Shown one piece after another: positions 7,220 through 10,876 of a DNA stretch of 10,876 nucleotides. The stretch's first letter is position 1, and the number at the start of each line of letters is the position of its first letter. A program made the translations under genes and the position numbers. Below the pieces are notes generated by a model. That model was not told the DNA's origin. It made no database searches and saw only the letters and a list, made by a program, of their open reading frames with translations. Source of the DNA: Gammaproteobacteria bacterium (GTDB lineage: Bacteria; Aquificota; Aquificia; Aquificales; QOAS01); contig QOAS01000142.1 in NCBI GenBank assembly GCA_003972855.1, forward strand, positions 1-10,876, read 5' to 3'.

Positions 7220-8301
7220 GCGGGGTAATACTCCGCGTAAATGTCGCTTCCTATCCTCTTTAAGTTTTCCAACCTCAAAATTTCACCCTCTTGGGGGTCG
7301 GTTAATTTAAACCCTTCAAAGGGTGGTTTGCCACTTCCAAACACCTTGGGGGCGGTGTAAACCACGAGCTTATTCCAAAGTTTTTGCTTGAAAAATTGTC
7401 CGAAAATTTTTGCCCCGCCTTCCACTAAAAGTTGAACCACCTCCCTTTCGCCCAAAACTTTTAAAACCTCTTTTAAGTCCAAAAGCCCGCCTTCGGCGGG
7501 GATTTTTACCACCTCAATACCCCTATCTTCCAACCTCTTTATCTTTTTCGGGTCTCCCTTGGCGGTAAATATTAGCGTGGGGGCATCTCCATCCAAAATT
7601 TTGGCATTCTCGGGAATCTTGAGGTAGGTATCCAAAACCACCCTTAAAGGTTTTTTCTCACAAGGAACTAACCTCACCGTAAGTTGGGGGTTATCCTTTA
7701 AAACCGTTCCCACCCCTACTAAGACTGCGGAACTTTCACACCTAAGGCGGTGAACCGTTTTTCTACTCTCCCGTGAGGTAATCCATTTACTTTTCCCTTC
7801 CTCGGTTGCAATAAATCCGTCCAAAGTTTGGGCTATTTTTAAAACCACGAAAGGGGTTTTGGTGGTAATCCAGTGGAAAAAATCCTCGTTGAGTTTTTTT
7901 GCCTCCTCTTGGCAAACCCCTACGGTTACCTCTATGCCTGCCTTTTTGAGGTTTTCTATTCCTTTTCCCGCCACCTTGGGGTTGGGGTCAAGGGTTGCCA
8001 CAACCACCCTTTTTACTCCCGCCTTTATAAGTTCCAACGAACAGGGTGGAGTCCTACCGTAGTGGGCGCAAGGTTCCAAGGTAACGTAAACGGTTGAACC
8101 CTTGGCTTTTGAACCGGCTTTTTTCAGTGCGACAACCTCCGCATGGGGCTGTCCAGCCTTTAGGTGAACCCCTTCTCCCACTATCTTTCCATTTTTGACT
8201 ATTACGCACCCTACGGTGGGGTTAGGGTGGGTCAGTCCCTTTCGGGTCTTTGCCAAGGCGATAGCCCTTTTCATAAAAAGTAGGTCTTCCTTTGGGGACA
8301 T
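7216..8301 (-). CDS. ribD: bifunctional riboflavin biosynthesis deaminase/reductase
   Basis: RibD performs steps two and three of riboflavin synthesis: deamination of the diaminohydroxyphosphoribosylamino-pyrimidine, then NADPH-dependent reduction of the ribose side chain. The 361-residue protein is a normal-length fusion. The deaminase domain (about 1-145) has HPNPTVGCVIV (25-35), HAE (53-55) and PCAHYGRTPPC (77-87), so zinc ligands H53, C78 and C87 and the proton-shuttle E55 are all present. The reductase domain (about 150-360) has KIAQTLDGFIA (155-165), WITS (173-176), LVGVGTVLKDNPQLTVR (194-210) and LLVEGGAKIFGQF (291-303). No other riboflavin gene and no FMN riboswitch is nearby; the 18 nt to the divergent purH leaves no room for one. 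The start ATG lies inside an inverted repeat that also carries the purH start. No good Shine-Dalgarno sequence is seen. Confidence 0.95.
   Translation of the reverse strand: MSPKEDLLFMKRAIALAKTRKGLTHPNPTVGCVIVKNGKIVGEGVHLKAGQPHAEVVALKKAGSKAKGSTVYVTLEPCAHYGRTPPCSLELIKAGVKRVVVATLDPNPKVAGKGIENLKKAGIEVTVGVCQEEAKKLNEDFFHWITTKTPFVVLKIAQTLDGFIATEEGKSKWITSRESRKTVHRLRCESSAVLVGVGTVLKDNPQLTVRLVPCEKKPLRVVLDTYLKIPENAKILDGDAPTLIFTAKGDPKKIKRLEDRGIEVVKIPAEGGLLDLKEVLKVLGEREVVQLLVEGGAKIFGQFFKQKLWNKLVVYTAPKVFGSGKPPFEGFKLTDPQEGEILRLENLKRIGSDIYAEYYPA
7220..7236 (+). other. small hairpin at the pnp/ribD overlapping stops
   Basis: Immediately after the pnp stop, GCGGGG (7220-7225) can pair with CTCCGC (7231-7236) around the 5-nt loop TAATA, including one G-T wobble. 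An alternative 6-bp stem, ATTACC (7211-7216) with GGTAAT (7224-7229), overlaps it. Neither is followed by a T-tract, so it is not a classic terminator. It could protect the pnp mRNA 3' end or pause polymerase. The bases also encode the ribD C-terminus. Confidence 0.3.
7486..7507 (+). terminator. terminator-like hairpin inside ribD, on the pnp strand
   Basis: CCCGCC (7486-7491) and GGCGGG (7495-7500) form a perfect 6-bp all-GC stem with a TTC loop, followed on the plus strand by GATTTTT. It lies about 270 nt past the pnp stop, within antisense ribD, and could be where rightward pnp transcripts end. On the minus strand the stem is followed by CTTTT. The same bases encode PAEGGLL in ribD, so a coding explanation is also possible. 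Confidence 0.4.
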
Positions 8302-8327
8302 AGGTATAAAAAGTTTCCTATGTCGCC
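8294..8327. repeat. inverted repeat carrying both ribD and purH start codons
   Basis: GGGGACATAGG (8294-8304) and CCTATGTCGCC (8317-8327) are complementary at 10 of 11 positions around the 12-nt spacer TATAAAAAGTTT. The ribD ATG (minus, 8299-8301) and the purH ATG (plus, 8320-8322) sit at mirror positions in the two arms, and both proteins begin Met-Ser-Pro. The whole divergent intergenic region is 18 nt, so promoter or operator elements must overlap it. A weak TATAAA -10-like box lies at 8305-8310. Part of the symmetry follows from the shared MSP codons, but the CCT/AGG extension is non-coding. Confidence 0.6.
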
Positions 8328-9843
8328 GAGAGCTTTAATTTCGGTTTGGAACAAGGAAGGGGTAGATTTTTTGGCAAAAGAGCTTCACTCCTTGGGTTAT
8401 GAGATTATTTCCAGCGGTGGAACCGCAAGGTTTCTAAGGGAAAAGGGAATACCCGTTAAGGAGGTTTCCCAAATTACCGGTTTCCCCGAAATTTTGGGGG
8501 GGAGGGTAAAGACACTCCACCCGAAGATTCACGGGGCTATTCTATACCGCGATTGGGTTGAAGAGGACAAAAAACAGATAGAGGAATTGGGTATAGAGCC
8601 TATAGATGTGGTCGTCGTAAACCTCTACCCCTTTGAGGAAAAGAGAAAGGAAAACTTAGAACTCAAAGAGTTGTTGGAGTTTATTGACATCGGGGGACCC
8701 ACTTTGATAAGGGCGTCCGCAAAGAACTTTTTGAGGGTTGCGGTTCTAACCGACCCCGCGGATTACGGTTGGTTTATAGAGAAACTAAAAGGGGGAAATC
8801 TTACGCTTCAAGACCGCCTAAGGCTTGCGGTAAAAGCCTTTGCCCACACTTCCTACTACGACAGTGTTATTTACAACACCCTTAGGTCTTTGCAAGAAGA
8901 CTTTGAACCCCTAAAGGAGGAAACCTTACCTTTGAAACTCAAAGAGGAGCTTAGATACGGGGAGAACCCCCACCAAAGGGGGTGGCTTTACAAGAACCCC
9001 TTGGAGGAATTGGGTATCGTAGAAGACCCCGTTTTGCAAGGAAAGAAAATGTCCTTCAACAACTATTTGGATGCGGATAGCGCTATAAAACTGGTTTCGG
9101 AAATCCCCGAAAAGGCGTGCGCGATTATAAAACACAACAACCCTTGCGGGGTGGCGATAGGTGAAACTACAAAGGAAGCTTTCCTAAGAGCTTTAGAGGG
9201 AGATCCCGTTTCCGCCTTCGGCGGGATAGTAGCCTTTAACGATAAAGTGGACGGGGAAACCGCTCAAGAGCTTACAAAAATATTCTTGGAAATCGTTATA
9301 GCTCCCGATTACACCCCCGAAGCCCTTGAAATACTTTCCAAGAAAAAGAACCTAAGGGTTATAAAGCATTTGGGAACCTCTTTCGGTTTAGATGTGAAGA
9401 AGATAAGCGGTGGTTTTCTCCTTCAGGAGGAGGATACCCAGCTTTACAAACGGCTGGAGGTGGTAACCGAGAGAAAACCCACCGAAAGGGAAATGGAAGA
9501 CCTTCTCTTTGCTTGGAGGGTTGTAAAACATACCAAATCCAACGCCATAGTAATAGCCAAGGACAAACAGGTTTTGGGTATAGGTATGGGTTTAACCTCA
9601 CGGGTGGACGCCCTAAAACTTGCCATTAATAAGGCTAAGGAGTTTAACAAAGACCTCAAAGGTGCGGTTGTAGCTTCGGACGCATTCTTCCCCTTTAGGG
9701 ATAGCGTGGATATCGCAACCGCGGAAGGTATAACCGCCTTTATTCAACCGGGAGGGTCTATAAGAGATAAAGAGGTGATAGAGGCTTGCAACGAAAAGGG
9801 TGCCTCTATGGTCTTTACCCAAATGCGCCACTTTAGGCACTAA
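8320..9843 (+). CDS. purH: bifunctional AICAR transformylase / IMP cyclohydrolase
   Basis: PurH performs the last two steps of de novo IMP synthesis: formyl transfer from 10-formyl-THF to AICAR, then ring closure. The 507-residue protein is full length. The N-terminal MGS-like cyclohydrolase domain (about 1-190) has ALISVWNKEGV, SSGGTARFL (31-39), GFPEILGGRVKTLHPKIHGAIL (54-75), NLYPF and DIGGPTLIRASAKN (123-136). The transformylase domain has RYGENPHQ (212-219), KHNNPCG (271-277; K271/H272 are the expected catalytic pair), SAFGGIVA (298-305), TKSNAI, SDAFFPFRDSVD and the terminal QPGGSIRDKEVI...MVFTQMRHFRH. The other pur genes are not in the window. The start is set by MGS homology beginning at once after ATG 8320 and by the tight divergent junction with ribD. 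A hairpin followed by T-tracts overlaps the stop codon. Confidence 0.96.
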   Translation: MSPRALISVWNKEGVDFLAKELHSLGYEIISSGGTARFLREKGIPVKEVSQITGFPEILGGRVKTLHPKIHGAILYRDWVEEDKKQIEELGIEPIDVVVVNLYPFEEKRKENLELKELLEFIDIGGPTLIRASAKNFLRVAVLTDPADYGWFIEKLKGGNLTLQDRLRLAVKAFAHTSYYDSVIYNTLRSLQEDFEPLKEETLPLKLKEELRYGENPHQRGWLYKNPLEELGIVEDPVLQGKKMSFNNYLDADSAIKLVSEIPEKACAIIKHNNPCGVAIGETTKEAFLRALEGDPVSAFGGIVAFNDKVDGETAQELTKIFLEIVIAPDYTPEALEILSKKKNLRVIKHLGTSFGLDVKKISGGFLLQEEDTQLYKRLEVVTERKPTEREMEDLLFAWRVVKHTKSNAIVIAKDKQVLGIGMGLTSRVDALKLAINKAKEFNKDLKGAVVASDAFFPFRDSVDIATAEGITAFIQPGGSIRDKEVIEACNEKGASMVFTQMRHFRH

Positions 9844-9858
9844 AGTTTTTCCTTTTTT
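9830..9858 (+). terminator. candidate intrinsic terminator of purH
   Basis: ACTTTAG (9830-9836) and CTAAAGT (9840-9846) form a perfect 7-bp stem with a GCA loop, followed by T-runs broken by CC (9846-9858). The purH TAA stop (9841-9843) lies in the right arm. The stem is AT-rich and would be weak at high temperature, so partial read-through into gcvH, which starts 41 nt after purH, is possible. Confidence 0.5.
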
Positions 9859-9884
9859 CTTTTCCCCGTGTAGATTTATCCTTT

Positions 9885-10352
9885 ATGGAAGAAATCCTCG
9901 TTGCGGGTAAATATAGGGTTCCCAAGGATAGGTATTACACCAAGGAACACGAGTGGTGTCTGGTTGAAGAAGGCGGTAAAGCCCGTATAGGAATAACCGA
10001 TTACGCCCAACAGGAATTGGGAGATATCGTCTATGTTGAACTACCGCAGTTAAACGACGAAGTGGAGCAAAACGATACCGTAGCCAATATTGAAAGTGTA
10101 AAGAGCGTGGCATCGGTTTATTCTCCCGTTAGCGGAAAAATAGTGGATATAAACGGCGAGCTTGAAAACAGCCCCGAGCTAATTAACGAATACCCGTATG
10201 AGGACGGGTGGATTTGCGTAATTGAAATGAAAGATTCTTCCGAGATAGAAGACCTTATGTCCGCGGAGGAATACGCGGAATACCTAAAAGAGTTGGTGGA
10301 AGACGAAGGCGAACCCCCCGAGGATATTTTGCACGAGGAACTTCCCGAGTAA
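9885..10352 (+). CDS. gcvH: GcvH-like lipoyl carrier protein (glycine cleavage H protein family)
   Basis: H proteins carry a lipoyl arm that shuttles an aminomethyl group between the P, T and L proteins of glycine cleavage. Related proteins serve lipoate relay or the sulfur-oxidising Hdr-like pathway. The 155-residue protein shows YYTKEHEWCLVEEGGKARIGIT (17-38), YAQQELGDIVYVELP (40-54) and the lipoylation loop NIESVKSVASVYSPVSG (68-84), with K73 the predicted lipoyl lysine, then NSPELINEYPYEDGWI (95-110). It is longer than the usual 125-130 residues because of an N-terminal extension and a very acidic C-tail (about 128-155). No gcvT, gcvP, lipoate-ligase or hdr-like gene lies nearby, so glycine cleavage cannot be separated from an Lbp-type role. 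The start at 9885 has no Shine-Dalgarno sequence. The membrane hydrolase gene follows after 3 nt. Confidence 0.88.
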   Translation: MEEILVAGKYRVPKDRYYTKEHEWCLVEEGGKARIGITDYAQQELGDIVYVELPQLNDEVEQNDTVANIESVKSVASVYSPVSGKIVDINGELENSPELINEYPYEDGWICVIEMKDSSEIEDLMSAEEYAEYLKELVEDEGEPPEDILHEELPE

Positions 10353-10355
10353 AGG

Positions 10356-10823
10356 ATGAAAGGTTACACCCACATTGCGGGTGGATTGCTTTTTGGATTC
10401 CTCTTTGGTGTGAAACCCTATGCCTTACCCCTTGCGGTGATAGGTTCAACCTTTCCCGACATTGACCTAAAGTTTTCCTCCCTTGTCCCTCCAAAGGGAA
10501 AGAAAAAGAGTTTGTTTAACACCCATAGGGGTATAACCCATCACCCGTTTTGGGTTATTGCCCTTCTAACCCTCTGGGGTTTCTTGGAAAACGGATTTCC
10601 CCAATACGGGTTTTACTGGGAGTTTGTTTACGCCTTTTGGGTGGGATATTTATCGCATTTGGTTTTAGACGCATTGACACCCTTGGGAATACCGGTGGGA
10701 ACTTCTTATTACCCACGCCTGAAAATTCCGATAATGAAGACGGGAGGGGTAGGGGAAAAATTTTTTGCCCTTTTGCTCGTTCTTTCACTAATGGGGATTT
10801 TGTATCTCAAAACGAGCGCCTGA
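10356..10823 (+). CDS. YdjM/DUF457-type membrane-bound metal-dependent hydrolase
   Basis: The 155-residue inner-membrane protein has about four hydrophobic segments (about 8-30, 64-78, 88-108, 135-152) and the conserved polar residues of the YdjM/DUF457 family, annotated as membrane metal-dependent hydrolases of unknown substrate. These are THIAGG with H6, GSTFPDIDLK with D35 and D37, NTHRGITHHPF with H57, H62 and H63, and GYLSHLVLDALTPLG with H101 and D105. The His/Asp sets resemble a metal site near the membrane face. In E. coli ydjM is under LexA control; I see no LexA-like box here. It begins 3 nt after the gcvH stop, so the two are very probably co-transcribed, with AAAGG at the junction the only ribosome-site candidate. 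Its stop codon begins a 10-bp inverted repeat. Family assignment is good; the reaction is unknown. Confidence 0.8.
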   Translation: MKGYTHIAGGLLFGFLFGVKPYALPLAVIGSTFPDIDLKFSSLVPPKGKKKSLFNTHRGITHHPFWVIALLTLWGFLENGFPQYGFYWEFVYAFWVGYLSHLVLDALTPLGIPVGTSYYPRLKIPIMKTGGVGEKFFALLLVLSLMGILYLKTSA

Positions 10824-10876
10824 GGAGTTTTTTGTTTTCCTCCACAAACTCCTCAAAGGTCTTTCCCTTTTTTATG
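10807..10876 (-). CDS. C-terminal fragment of an unidentified protein (partial at window edge)
   Basis: On the minus strand one frame is open from the window edge (10875) to a TGA at 10809-10807, encoding IKKGKTFEEFVEENKKLLRRSF. The other two minus frames stop within a few codons of the edge. The charged, helix-like composition looks like a true protein end, and AGG/CGC Arg and AAA Lys codons match the neighbours. It would overlap the hydrolase gene tail to tail by 17 nt, in line with the other convergent pairs here. The fragment is too short to name; it continues beyond the window. Confidence 0.5.
   Translation of the reverse strand, partial: IKKGKTFEEFVEENKKLLRRSF
10821..10855. terminator. 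perfect inverted repeat at the end of the gcvH-hydrolase unit
   Basis: TGAGGAGTTT (10821-10830) and AAACTCCTCA (10846-10855) are a perfect 10-bp inverted repeat around a 15-nt T/C-rich loop. It begins exactly on the hydrolase stop codon. T-rich sequence (TTTCCCTTTTTT) follows on the plus strand, though not directly after the stem, so a terminator for the rightward unit is likely but imperfect. The same bases lie in the coding frame of the minus-strand partial gene. Confidence 0.4.

Noticed and set aside
8302..8319. FMN riboswitch or other leader upstream of ribD
   Set aside because: Only 18 nt separate the divergent starts, far too short for a riboswitch.
9203..9227. Hairpins CCGCC-TTC-GGCGG and ATCCCG...CGGGAT in purH
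   Set aside because: The bases encode the conserved SAFGGI motif, the site is mid-gene, and no T-tract follows.
1..10876. Mobile elements, CRISPR arrays, tRNA or rRNA genes
   Set aside because: No transposase-like protein, spaced direct repeats, cloverleaf pattern or rRNA signature was seen; nearly all of the DNA is coding.

Overview
This window reads as a compact chromosomal stretch from a thermophilic bacterium, most likely of the order Aquificales (Aquifex/Hydrogenobacter/Thermocrinis type). That placement is inference. It rests on heavy use of AGG/AGA for Arg and ATA for Ile, Lys/Glu-rich proteins, housekeeping genes scattered as single units instead of pathway operons, and almost no intergenic DNA. 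There is no sign of phage, transposon, CRISPR, tRNA or rRNA, and I found no new multi-gene system.

Layout: a possible C-terminal scrap of an upstream gene (2-55, +) overlaps an RluB-type 23S rRNA pseudouridine synthase (36-758, +). dUTPase follows (760-1191, -), convergent with it. An ArnT/PMT-like membrane glycosyltransferase (1208-2761, +) diverges from dut across 16 nt. The flagellar cap gene fliD (2758-4128, -) lies downstream of thiE (4177-4833, -), with a sigma-28-like promoter candidate at the junction. A 127-nt divergent region leads to pnp (4961-7219, +). ribD (7216-8301, -) converges on pnp with overlapping stops and diverges from purH (8320-9843, +) across 18 nt. gcvH (9885-10352, +) and a YdjM/DUF457-like membrane metal-dependent hydrolase (10356-10823, +) form a tight pair. 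The C-terminus of an unidentified minus-strand gene (10807-10876) enters from the right edge.

Functions are mostly housekeeping: rRNA modification, RNA decay (PNPase), nucleotide metabolism (dUTPase, PurH), cofactor synthesis (ThiE, RibD), a lipoyl carrier protein (GcvH-like), envelope glycosylation and motility. The genes do not form one pathway.

The more interesting signals are at the DNA level. By hand scan several 4-base palindromes are almost absent (GATC once; GGCC, GTAC, TCGA and CTAG not found). Strands alternate, and opposing genes meet with touching or overlapping stops. An 11-bp inverted repeat carries both start codons of the ribD/purH pair. Shine-Dalgarno sequences are rare except at fliD and pnp. 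Several hairpins sit exactly on gene ends.
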